This document shows, piece by piece, positions 33,720 to 41,450 of a stretch of DNA of 64,000 nucleotides. The stretch lies in NCBI RefSeq assembly GCF_000744705.1, contig NZ_JQML01000001.1, positions 7,760,017-7,824,016 of the forward strand, given 5' to 3'. The notes beneath the pieces were generated by a model that worked only from the letters and a program-made list of their open reading frames with translations, did no database searches and was not told the origin of the DNA. This DNA comes from Streptacidiphilus albus JL83. Its GTDB lineage: Bacteria; Actinomycetota; Actinomycetes; Streptomycetales; Streptomycetaceae. The stretch's first letter is position 1, and every line of letters begins with the position of its first letter. The position numbers were made by a program, and so were the translations under genes.

Positions 33720-34467
33720 GCTCGGTGCGTCATCCAGGCCTCCTCCTGCCGAAGGTTGGCGGCGGCTGCCGTCGCGACCTGCTGCAGGACGGCGGAGGAG
33801 TCGGCAGCGTAGTAGACCCGGACGCTGAGCACGACGGTGCCGACCCGGATCGTGTCGACGACCAGGGGCATGGGCGAGCCGTTGCTCAGGTTGTAGGTCG
33901 CCCGGTGGCTGTGGCGTCATCACCCACCGTCGGGAGTGAGAAGGGGGGCACGTCCTGGTAGGCCTCCCGGACGGGGCTGTCGAGGGTGAACCTGATGTTC
34001 GGACAGTTCTTCCCGCTGCTACGGGTGTCGGTGACGACCCGCTGGGCGTCGGCAGCCGAGGCGAAGCCGGTCATCATGGTCTCCAACTCGAAGGGCAGCT
34101 TGTCCGGGCAGCCGAGCATGGTGTAGCCACGGTCGACCTCGTCCAGCGCACGGTAGTGGGTTCCGGATACGTTGACGGCATTGAGGAAGAGGGTGCACTC
34201 AGGGCCTCCGGTGTCCGCCACTTATGTCCGGCGGTCCACAGCCGTGTTGTCGCTGTACGGGGACAGCTGGAGCGTCGGAACGTCCGATGCGGACAGAGTG
34301 ACCGCCTTGAGCGCGCTCTGGCTCATGGGTGTCGCCTTCCCGATGCTTTTGCCTGTGGCGGAGGTACTTGGCGTCGTCGGGGCGGACGGCGTGCCCGACG
34401 AGGGCGAGGAAGCCGGCGACGGCGTGGAGTGGCACCCGGCTGTCGAGCCGATCAGCAGGCAGAGCAC
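33720..34467 (-). pseudogene. Degraded lipoprotein gene (nonsense codon, frameshift, probable lost start)
   Basis: Three consecutive minus-strand pieces make one protein. The first is a lipoprotein-type N-terminus (LCLLIGSTAGC) with a Ser/Thr/Pro linker and ALKAVTLSASDVPTLQLSPY. An in-frame TAA at 34222-34224 interrupts it. The second piece continues ECTLFLNAVNVSGTHYRALD to FSLPTVGDDATAT. A one-base shift near 33895 then leads to TYNLSNGSPMPLVVDTIRVG, VRVYYAADSSAVLQQVATAA. A good AAGGAGG site at 34505-34511 has no ATG or GTG at proper spacing, so the start may be lost too. The intact form would be a surface lipoprotein with a PknH-like extracellular sensor domain. The 3' end is unclear. Confidence 0.7.
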
Positions 34468-34584
34468 TGCGGGGTGGGTCGTGCGTCGGATCGCGTGCGT
34501 CTGTCCTCCTTGGAGTGCCGATCGAGTGAACAGCGGAATGTAGCAGCTTCGCTCGGTTGCGCCCGGTCTGCGGTTGTCGGAGGT

Positions 34585-35178
34585 TCAGCCGTGGACCGGG
34601 TAGGCGGACTGGAAGGCCAGGCGGTGGGTGGCACCGTCGCCGATGCGCTCCAGGGCTTCGTCGAGAGCCAGGAATACCTCCCAGGCGGGTTGGCCGGATG
34701 CGGCTGACAGGCGGGCCACGAGCAGGTTCTCCAACTCCGGCACGCGCTTGTTCTTCCAGACCTTGTCGGCGGTGCTGACCAGCAGGTCCTCGACTTGGAT
34801 GCCGGGATCTGTCCACGCGGCGTGGGTTCCCGCGAAGCGGGCCAGCTCGGGGCGGACTCCATGGGCCAACAGGAGTTCCCGCCCGGCCTCCTCGTGGGCC
34901 GAGCCGGGGCCGGACAGCTCGGCGGCGTGCACCACCTTGCCGATGTCGTGGGTTGCAGCGCCGAAGAGCACCGCCTCGCGGTCGAAGGGCAGCTCGGGGT
35001 GGTGCTGCTCGGTCCACATGACCAGTTGGTGCGCCACGTCGTGGACGACGCGCAGGTGGGCAGCCAGTCGGGGTGGCGCTGCCAGGGCCAGCAGGAGGTC
35101 ATCCACCGGCGTCGGGAGCGGGCGGCAGGGGGGATCGCCCGGATCGTGAAGGGCCCGCAGCAGCGTCGTGTTGGTCAC
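34585..35178 (-). CDS. HD-domain phosphohydrolase-like protein
   Basis: A 197-aa protein with an HD superfamily core. The first His is in RVVHDVAHQLVMWTEQHH, the HD pair is in LFGAATHDIGKVVHAAEL, and further residues are HEEAGRELLLAHG and GTHAAWTDP. The C-terminus has the DKVWKNKRVPELE segment typical of small HD proteins. All metal-ligand motifs are present. The GTG at 35178 is chosen because the open frame beyond it lacks similarity and overlaps the next promoter; no strong ribosome-binding site is seen. Likely a metal-dependent phosphohydrolase of unknown substrate. Confidence 0.82.
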   Translation of the reverse strand: MTNTTLLRALHDPGDPPCRPLPTPVDDLLLALAAPPRLAAHLRVVHDVAHQLVMWTEQHHPELPFDREAVLFGAATHDIGKVVHAAELSGPGSAHEEAGRELLLAHGVRPELARFAGTHAAWTDPGIQVEDLLVSTADKVWKNKRVPELENLLVARLSAASGQPAWEVFLALDEALERIGDGATHRLAFQSAYPVHG

Positions 35179-35313
35179 CCCGACACGGTAGTCAGCGGCG
35201 CGGTGATCGTAAACTCGGCGCTCAGACGCGGGGTCGGGATTGCTGAGGGGCTCCGCTGCGGTCACAGGCCTGTCCAGGCGGCGGTGCCCGGACAACGCTC
35301 CGACCAGCGGCGC

Positions 35314-36321
35314 TCAGCCGCCGCCGACCGGGCCGGTGCTCTCGCGGACGATCAGTCTGGGGCGCAGCAGTTGCAGCGAGTTGGCGGGGGCCGCCCGGTC
35401 GGTGAGGGAGCGGAGCAACAGCTCGGTCGCCTGGCGCGCCATCTCCTGCTTGGGGAAGACGACCGTGGTCAGCGCCGGGTGCGCGCGCCAGCCCTCCTGG
35501 ATGTCGTCGTGCCCGACCACCGACAGGTCGCCCGGGACCGAGAGGCCGGCCTCCGTCGCCGCCTCCAGCGCGCCGTAGCTGAGGACGTCGTGGGTGGCGA
35601 AGATCGCGGTCAGGCCGGGGTCGGCGGCCAGCGCGGCGCGGGCGGCGACGGCGCCGCCGGCCGGCGTCGGCTCGGGCGGGACGAACACCGAGGCGTCCGG
35701 GACGGTCAGCCCGTCGCGGGCGAAGGCGCGGCGGAAGCCCTCCAGCCGGGGCGCGTGCGCGGGCAGGCTGGCCAGCACGGCCACCCGTTCGTGCCCGAGC
35801 TCGCGCAGATGGCGTCCGGCCAGGTAGCCGGCCTGCTCGTAGTCGATGGTGACCACCGGGAAATCGCCCGGCGCCTCGCTCTCCCAGGCGCACAGCACCA
35901 CCGGGAAGCGGGCGTCCGCGAGCAGCGGCAGATGGTCGATCAGGTCGCGGTCGCCGGCGATCAGCAGCGCGTCGACGGAGCGGCTGGACAGTCCGGCCAG
36001 ATGCCGGCGGGCGCGCTCGCCGTCGAGTCGCGTGGTGCAGAGCAGCAGGTGGTAGCCGTGCCGCTCCAGGACGTTCTCGACCTCCTCGATGACCTCCGAG
36101 TAGAACGGGCTGGCCACCGTCGGCACGAACAGGCCGACCGTCATGGTGGTGCCGGTCGCCAGTGAACGGGCCACCAGGTTCGGGGTGTACCCGAGCTCCT
36201 CGATCGCCGAGCGCACCCGCGCCGCCGTCTCCGGCCGTACCGGCACCCGACCGGTGACGACGTTCGAGACGGTCTGCTTGGTGACCCCGGCGCGCTCGGC
36301 CACTTCCCGCATCGTCGCCAT
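35314..36321 (-). CDS. LacI-family transcriptional regulator
   Basis: A 335-aa LacI repressor. The helix-turn-helix and hinge occupy residues 1-60 (MREVAERAGVTKQTVSNVVT, ELGYTPNLVARSLATG). The periplasmic-binding-like effector domain follows (TVGLFVPTVASPFYSEVIEE, VVTIDYEQAGYLAGRHLREL, LSVVGHDDIQEGWRAHPALT). It is divergent from the DUF5107/TPR gene, and the shared 327-bp gap has two copies of a LacI-type operator, so it very likely controls that gene, itself and the downstream secreted proteins. The inducer is an unknown sugar. Confidence 0.93.
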   Translation of the reverse strand: MATMREVAERAGVTKQTVSNVVTGRVPVRPETAARVRSAIEELGYTPNLVARSLATGTTMTVGLFVPTVASPFYSEVIEEVENVLERHGYHLLLCTTRLDGERARRHLAGLSSRSVDALLIAGDRDLIDHLPLLADARFPVVLCAWESEAPGDFPVVTIDYEQAGYLAGRHLRELGHERVAVLASLPAHAPRLEGFRRAFARDGLTVPDASVFVPPEPTPAGGAVAARAALAADPGLTAIFATHDVLSYGALEAATEAGLSVPGDLSVVGHDDIQEGWRAHPALTTVVFPKQEMARQATELLLRSLTDRAAPANSLQLLRPRLIVRESTGPVGGG

Positions 36322-36333
36322 CGAACCCTCGCC

Positions 36334-36348
36334 TTTTACCGATCAAAT
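36334..36348. promoter_or_regulatory. LacI-type operator 1
   Basis: TTTTACCGATCAAAT fits TTTnAnCGnTnAAA, an imperfect palindrome with the central CG typical of LacI-family sites. It lies 12 bp upstream of the LacI gene start and suggests autoregulation. Confidence 0.65.
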
Positions 36349-36513
36349 AGATTGCAGCTGAAACCTAGCTCCGCGCCCGGAGAGCGTCAAGCAGCCCGAA
36401 CCGGTCAGGGTACCGCCGTATCGGCCATTCTCTCCCATCGCGACGGGGTCGGCTAGGGGGTTGGTCGTCGGTCGACAGGTGGCCGCGTTCGAAACCCGGT
36501 GCCCGACATCTTG

Positions 36514-36528
36514 TTTTAGCGGTCAAAT
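36514..36528. promoter_or_regulatory. LacI-type operator 2
   Basis: TTTTAGCGGTCAAAT, identical to operator 1 at 13 of 15 positions with the same central CG. It lies about 90 bp before the mini-ORF and 120 bp before the DUF5107/TPR gene. Two matched sites 180 bp apart would allow looping. Confidence 0.65.
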
Positions 36529-36619
36529 GCGTCGTACTGTTCCGACCCAACGAGCGACAGCGGGCCTGCGATCCGCTGTCGCATGCGGTGCACTGCTGCC
36601 CCTTTGGAAGGACATACCC

Positions 36620-36652
36620 ATGCGTACCAGGACGAACCGAGCCGGGGCATGA
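36620..36652 (+). other. 10-codon mini-ORF with strong ribosome-binding site, coupled to the next gene
   Basis: GGAAGGAC precedes an ATG at good spacing. The frame reads MRTRTNRAGA and stops in TGA, which overlaps the ATG of the DUF5107 gene (ATGA, 36649-36652). It could be a leader peptide that drives translation of the next gene. It could also be the fossil N-terminus of a deleted gene, since its Arg-rich start resembles signal-peptide n-regions of sugar-binding lipoproteins. Confidence 0.5.
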
Positions 36653-38562
36653 CCGTGGGGGAGAGGCGGACGACCTCGACGCTGCGCCAGGAGCTCCTGC
36701 GGATCGAGGGCACCCCCGACCCGGTCGGCGGCGACCTGCCGATCCTGCACGGGCTGCCCGCGCGGACCGCCGAGGGCGCCGGCTTCGACGAGGAGATGCG
36801 GCGCAACCTGGCCTATGGCGCCCCGCACTCGCTGCTCCCCTACACCCGGCAGGGCGACTACGACCGGGTGCGCGCCGAGCGCGAACTGCCCGCCGTCGTG
36901 CTGGAGAACGAGACGCTGACCGCGACCTTCCTGCCCTCGCTCGGCGGACGGCTGTGGTCGCTGGTCCACCGGCCCGACGGACGCGAACTGCTGCACCGCA
37001 ACCCGCTCTTCCAGCCGGCCAACCTCGCCCTGCGCGACGCCTGGCTGGCCGGCGGGGTGGAGTGGAACCTGGGCGCCACCGGGCACTGGCCGCTGACCTG
37101 CGAACCGCTGCACGCGGCGCGGCTGACCGCAGCCGACGGCACGCCGGTGCTGCGGATGTACGCCTTCGAGCGGCTGCGCCGGCTCACCCTCCGGCTCGAC
37201 GCCTGGCTGCCGCCCGGCTCCCCGATGCTGTTCGTCAACATCACCCTGGAGAACCCGGCCGAGCAGGAGACCCCGGTCTACTGGTGGTCCAACATCGCCG
37301 TGCCGCAGCAGCCGGACACCCGGGTCCTCGCGCCGGCGGACCACGCCTTCCACTTCGACTACGTCAGCGACCTCGCCCGCGTCGGCTTCCCGCAGCTGGA
37401 CGGCACGGACCGGAGCTACCCGGCCCGGGTCGCGCACGCGGCGGACTACTTCCTGGACCTGCCGGAGGGCGAACGCCGCTGGATCGCCGCCCTGGACGGG
37501 AGCGGCGCCGGTCTCGTCCAGACCTCCACCGACCGGCTGCGCGGCCGGAAGCTCTTCTGCTGGGGCACCACCACCGGCGGCCGGCACTGGCAGGAGTGGC
37601 TGTCCGGCCCCGACCACGCCTACCTGGAGATCCAGGCCGGGCTGGCCAGGACCCAGCTCGAACACCTGCCGATGCCCGGACAGAGCAGCTGGACCTGGAC
37701 CGAGGGCTACGGTCTGCTGACCGTCGATCCGCAGATCGCGCACGGCAGTTGGGAGAAGGCCAGGATCGGTGCGGCCGAGGCGCTGGACCGGCTGCTGCCG
37801 GCCTCGGCGCTCGAACGGGCCGAGCGGGCGGCGGAGGGCTTCGGCGCGCCCGAGGAGGTCCTGGCCACCGGCTCCGGCTGGGCCGCGCTGGAGATCGAGG
37901 CCGGGGCGCTGCCCGCCTCGCCGCTGCTGCCCTTCGGCAGCCCCGCCGCCGAGCAGCAGCCCTGGCGCGAACTGCTCGCCACCGGCGTCCTGCCGGCCAC
38001 CGAACCCCCGGCCGCCCCGGTCACCGGCCGGCGCTGGCGCGCACTGCTGGAGCGCGGCGCCCGGGACTGGCACGCGCTCTACCAGCTCGGCCTGCTCCGG
38101 CTGGCCGACGGGGAGACGGAGGCCGCCCGCGAGGCGTGGACGCGCTCGCTCGAACAGCGGGCCACGCCCTGGGCGCTGCGGGCCCTGGCCTTCCTCGCCG
38201 GGGCCGAGGCGCCGGGCGACGCCGCCGAGCTGCTGGTCCGGGCGCACGTGCTCCGCCCCGAGCTGCGGGAGCTGACCATCGAGGCGCTGGACGCGCTGCT
38301 GCGTGCCGGCCGGCCCGCCGAGGCCCTGCGGATCATCGAGGCGCTGCCCAGGACCGACCGCGCCCACGGCCGGATCCGGTTGGCCGAGGCGGCGGCGGCG
38401 CACGCGACCGGCGCCGACGACCGGGTCAGGGAGCTGCTGGCGGAGGGGATCCGGGTGGACAACATGCGCGAGGGCGAGCTCTCGCTCGACGCCCTGTGGC
38501 TCGCCGTCCACCCCGGGCAACCGGTCCCGCCGGCGTACGACTTCCGGATGTCGGAGGGCTGA
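36649..38562 (+). CDS. DUF5107 / TPR protein of sugar-utilisation loci
   Basis: A 637-aa cytoplasmic protein. The N-terminal two thirds are beta-rich and match DUF5107, a galactose-mutarotase-like fold (LTATFLPSLGGRLWSLVHRP, AGGVEWNLGATGHWPLTCEP, TPVYWWSNIAVPQQPDTRVL). The C-terminal third (about 460-637) is TPR-like (DWHALYQLGLLRLADGETEA, REAWTRSLEQRATPWALRAL). DUF5107 proteins commonly sit beside LacI regulators and sugar transporters and probably bind or modify an oligosaccharide. It has almost no ribosome-binding site of its own and is translationally coupled to the mini-ORF. It is divergent from LacI with two shared operators. Confidence 0.85.
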   Translation: MTVGERRTTSTLRQELLRIEGTPDPVGGDLPILHGLPARTAEGAGFDEEMRRNLAYGAPHSLLPYTRQGDYDRVRAERELPAVVLENETLTATFLPSLGGRLWSLVHRPDGRELLHRNPLFQPANLALRDAWLAGGVEWNLGATGHWPLTCEPLHAARLTAADGTPVLRMYAFERLRRLTLRLDAWLPPGSPMLFVNITLENPAEQETPVYWWSNIAVPQQPDTRVLAPADHAFHFDYVSDLARVGFPQLDGTDRSYPARVAHAADYFLDLPEGERRWIAALDGSGAGLVQTSTDRLRGRKLFCWGTTTGGRHWQEWLSGPDHAYLEIQAGLARTQLEHLPMPGQSSWTWTEGYGLLTVDPQIAHGSWEKARIGAAEALDRLLPASALERAERAAEGFGAPEEVLATGSGWAALEIEAGALPASPLLPFGSPAAEQQPWRELLATGVLPATEPPAAPVTGRRWRALLERGARDWHALYQLGLLRLADGETEAAREAWTRSLEQRATPWALRALAFLAGAEAPGDAAELLVRAHVLRPELRELTIEALDALLRAGRPAEALRIIEALPRTDRAHGRIRLAEAAAAHATGADDRVRELLAEGIRVDNMREGELSLDALWLAVHPGQPVPPAYDFRMSEG

Positions 38563-38709
38563 AGCCGCGCGCACGGGGGCGCGCACGGGGGACACGCAGG
38601 CACGGGGGGACACACCGCACCACGCGCACACGGCGCACCGCACCACGCGCACGCAGCGCACCGCACCACGCACCACGGGAAAACCATCACCACGGCAAAA
38701 GGAGTCACG
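38563..38709 (+). repeat. Imperfect GCAC-rich tandem repeats before the first lectin exoprotein
   Basis: The 147-bp gap is built of imperfect GCGCACGGGG and CGCACCGCACCACGCGCACA units, ending in the AAAGGAG ribosome-binding site. A similar but shorter GCACC-rich stretch precedes the second exoprotein gene (about 41350-41390). The repeats are slippage-prone; no function is evident. Confidence 0.6.
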
Positions 38710-41301
38710 GTGTCAACACCCTCCATCCGACGAAGGTTCGCCGGAGGCGTAGCCGCGCTGGCGCTCGCCACCGCCGGCCTCAGCGCGATGACGACCTCCA
38801 CGGCCTCGGCGTCCGCACCGAGCCCGTCGAAGCCGTCGAAGCCGGCGAACCCGTTGACCGCCACGTTCAACGTCAACATCGGTTCGATCGGGTCCTTCGA
38901 CAACGCCGACGACACCCCGGCCAGCCCGTTCACCGACAAGGACGGCGCCTTCTACTACCAGTCCTCGCACTCGCTCTACGGTGCGACCGACCCCCGGGCC
39001 TGGGACTTCTTCACCGGCACGGACTTCGACACCGCGACCGCCGACAGCACCCTCGACAACGCGGTCAACCCGGCGAACCCCAAGGACGCCAACAACGACA
39101 CCACCGTCCGCTGCAACACCAGCCCGACCGGGGTCACCGCGACCGCCGCCGCCGGCTCCGGCTACTCCCAGCCGAACTACTGCGACCTGGTGGGCGTGTG
39201 GGTCGACCCGGACACCGGCAACTGGTACGGCCTGGTCCACAACGAGTTCACCCCGCAGCCCTTCGGCGACGGGCTGCACTACGACTCGATCGACTACGCG
39301 GTCTCCACCGACCAGGGGAAGACCTGGACCATCGAGGGCCACGCCATCACCTCGCCCTACAGCACCACCCGGGGCGACACCGCGGCCTTCCCCAACCAGA
39401 CCTACGACTACGGTGACGGCGACCCCCGGCTGTTCGTCGACACCGCGTCGGGCTACTTCTACGTCTACTACGGCTCCCGGATCGTGCCCAAGGCCGGAGC
39501 CGGCGGCAGCACCGGCGGGCTGGCGCACGTCGCCCGCGCGCCGATCTCCGGCAAGATGGCGACCGGCAGCTGGGAGAAGTTCTACGACGGCCACTGGTCC
39601 CAGCCGGGCGTCGGCGGCAAGGAGAGCAACCTGGAGCCGGCCACCGCGACCGCTCCGAGCGGCTACACCCCGCCCGCCCAGGACTACAACCCGGCCAACA
39701 CCGGCAATGTGGACGCCCAGGTGGCGGCCGGGAAGCTGCCGGCCAAGTCCCCGCTGTTCATCATGAACATCGCCTACGACGCCTACCTCGGCCTCTACAT
39801 CGGCGAGCCCGAGGTGGTGAACACCAGCACGCCGCAGACCCAGCAGTTCTACGCCACCAGCAACCTGGCCACCCAGCAGTGGCACCTGATCGGCACCAGC
39901 GGCAGCTACACCTCGGACTCCTGGTACCGCTGGTTCCTGGACAACCAGAACGTGACCAGCTCGACCATCGTCGGCCAGACCTTCCGCTCCTACTGTGCGA
40001 TCGCCTGCGCCAGCTCGGACGGCGAGTACGCCGACATCACCATCGGCTCCAGCGCTCCGGCCGCCGCACCGTTCAACCCGGCCGACACCTACCGGATCGC
40101 GGCCGGCAACGGCCGGGTGCTGAGCCAGGTCGCCGGGAGCCCGGCGACCGCCTCGCTGTCCGCCACCGACGCCGGCGTCCGGAGCAGCGGACGGCACGCG
40201 CACCCCGCCTCGCCGCTCCAGGCCTGGTCCTTCGTCGCCAACGGCGACGGCTCCTACCAGATCGTCAACTCCGATACCGGGAAGCTGCTCGGCGTCGGCA
40301 CCGGCAGCACCGCCACCCGCGCCTGGGGCACCGTGCCCACCGTCACCGCGCCCGGCGCCAACGGCCCGACCGTCGGCCAGCAGTGGTGGATCATCCGGGA
40401 CACCGACCACAGCACCGGTGCGGCCACCGGCAGCTACCGGCTGGTCAACCGCTACAGCGGCCTGGTGCTCGGGCTGGACCCGGGCACCGGCGCGCACGCC
40501 GCCAACGGTGCGGTCGCCGAGACCACCCCGGCCCGCTACTGGACCAACACCACCGGCAACGCCGTGGGCGGTTCGCGCACCAGCCGTGAGCAGACACTGG
40601 GCATCACCGCCGTCGGCAAGGTCGCGGGCACCGTGACCGTGAGCGGGATCGGTGCCCAGAGCTGGACCGACGGTGCGCAGGTCAGCCTGCAGGCCTCGGC
40701 CATCTCCTCGGCCCACGCCACCCGGTACTACTCGGCCACCGGCCTGCCCGCCGGGGTGACCATCAACTCCACCACCGGAGCGGTCAGCGGCGCCCCGACC
40801 AACATCGCCACCGGAACGGCGACGGTCACGGTGACGGCGGGCGCGGCCTCGGCCGCGACCACCTTCGGCTGGAAGGTCGGGCCCGGCCCGATCAAGTCCG
40901 GCAGCTACACGGTCTCGCTCCAGGGCCAGGGGCTGGAGGACCCGAACGCCTCCAGCACCGACGGGATCCAGCTCGACACCTCCGCGCTGACCGGCGCGGC
41001 CGACCAGAACTGGACCTTCACCCAGCAGCCCGACGGCTCGTACCAGGTGGTCAACGGCGGCTCGGGCGACTGCATGGACGACAACGGCGGCTTCACCGCC
41101 GTCGGCACGGCGGCGATCCAGTGGCCCTGCACCGGCGGCGTCAACCAGCACTGGACGCTGGCGCAGCTGCCCAACGGGGCCTACACGATCACCAACGCCC
41201 ACACCGGCCTGCTGCTGACCACGGCCTCCACCGGCAACGGCGCGCTGGTCACCCAGCAGGCCGACACCGGCTCGCCGCTCCAGCAGTGGACGATCAAGTA
41301 G
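38710..41301 (+). CDS. Secreted protein: unassigned beta-propeller-like catalytic domain, Ig-like domain and ricin-type lectins
   Basis: An 863-aa exoprotein. The Tat-like signal (IRRRFAGGVAALALATAGL) is followed by a domain of about 400 residues with acidic and aromatic motifs: WVDPDTGNWYGLVHNEFTPQ, FGDGLHYDSIDYAVSTDQGK, YDYGDGDPRLFVDTASGYFY. These are reminiscent of five-bladed propeller glycosidases, but I cannot assign a family. A ricin-type beta-trefoil follows (about 455-640), then a putative Ig/cadherin-like domain (TGLPAGVTINSTTGAVSGAP) and a second trefoil (about 730-863; NQHWTLAQLPNGAYTITNAH). GTG start with AAAGGAG. It is in one LacI-controlled unit with the DUF5107 gene and a shorter paralogue. 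Role: probably binding and hydrolysis of an extracellular glycan. Confidence 0.82.
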   Translation: MSTPSIRRRFAGGVAALALATAGLSAMTTSTASASAPSPSKPSKPANPLTATFNVNIGSIGSFDNADDTPASPFTDKDGAFYYQSSHSLYGATDPRAWDFFTGTDFDTATADSTLDNAVNPANPKDANNDTTVRCNTSPTGVTATAAAGSGYSQPNYCDLVGVWVDPDTGNWYGLVHNEFTPQPFGDGLHYDSIDYAVSTDQGKTWTIEGHAITSPYSTTRGDTAAFPNQTYDYGDGDPRLFVDTASGYFYVYYGSRIVPKAGAGGSTGGLAHVARAPISGKMATGSWEKFYDGHWSQPGVGGKESNLEPATATAPSGYTPPAQDYNPANTGNVDAQVAAGKLPAKSPLFIMNIAYDAYLGLYIGEPEVVNTSTPQTQQFYATSNLATQQWHLIGTSGSYTSDSWYRWFLDNQNVTSSTIVGQTFRSYCAIACASSDGEYADITIGSSAPAAAPFNPADTYRIAAGNGRVLSQVAGSPATASLSATDAGVRSSGRHAHPASPLQAWSFVANGDGSYQIVNSDTGKLLGVGTGSTATRAWGTVPTVTAPGANGPTVGQQWWIIRDTDHSTGAATGSYRLVNRYSGLVLGLDPGTGAHAANGAVAETTPARYWTNTTGNAVGGSRTSREQTLGITAVGKVAGTVTVSGIGAQSWTDGAQVSLQASAISSAHATRYYSATGLPAGVTINSTTGAVSGAPTNIATGTATVTVTAGAASAATTFGWKVGPGPIKSGSYTVSLQGQGLEDPNASSTDGIQLDTSALTGAADQNWTFTQQPDGSYQVVNGGSGDCMDDNGGFTAVGTAAIQWPCTGGVNQHWTLAQLPNGAYTITNAHTGLLLTTASTGNGALVTQQADTGSPLQQWTIK

Positions 41302-41450
41302 TCCGACCGACTCCGGGGCGCGCAGGCGGTGTCGGACCGAACCCGGCACCGCCTGCGCCTCCGGCGCACCACGCACCACGCATTCGCACTGCGCAGTTCG
41401 ACCGAGGCGGTCGCCACGAGGGCGGGCCGCACCAAGACCAAGGAGCCACG

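Noticed and set aside
23537-34512. Integrated prophage or conjugative island
   Set aside because: No integrase, attachment-site repeats, tra genes or phage structural genes; only one insertion sequence.
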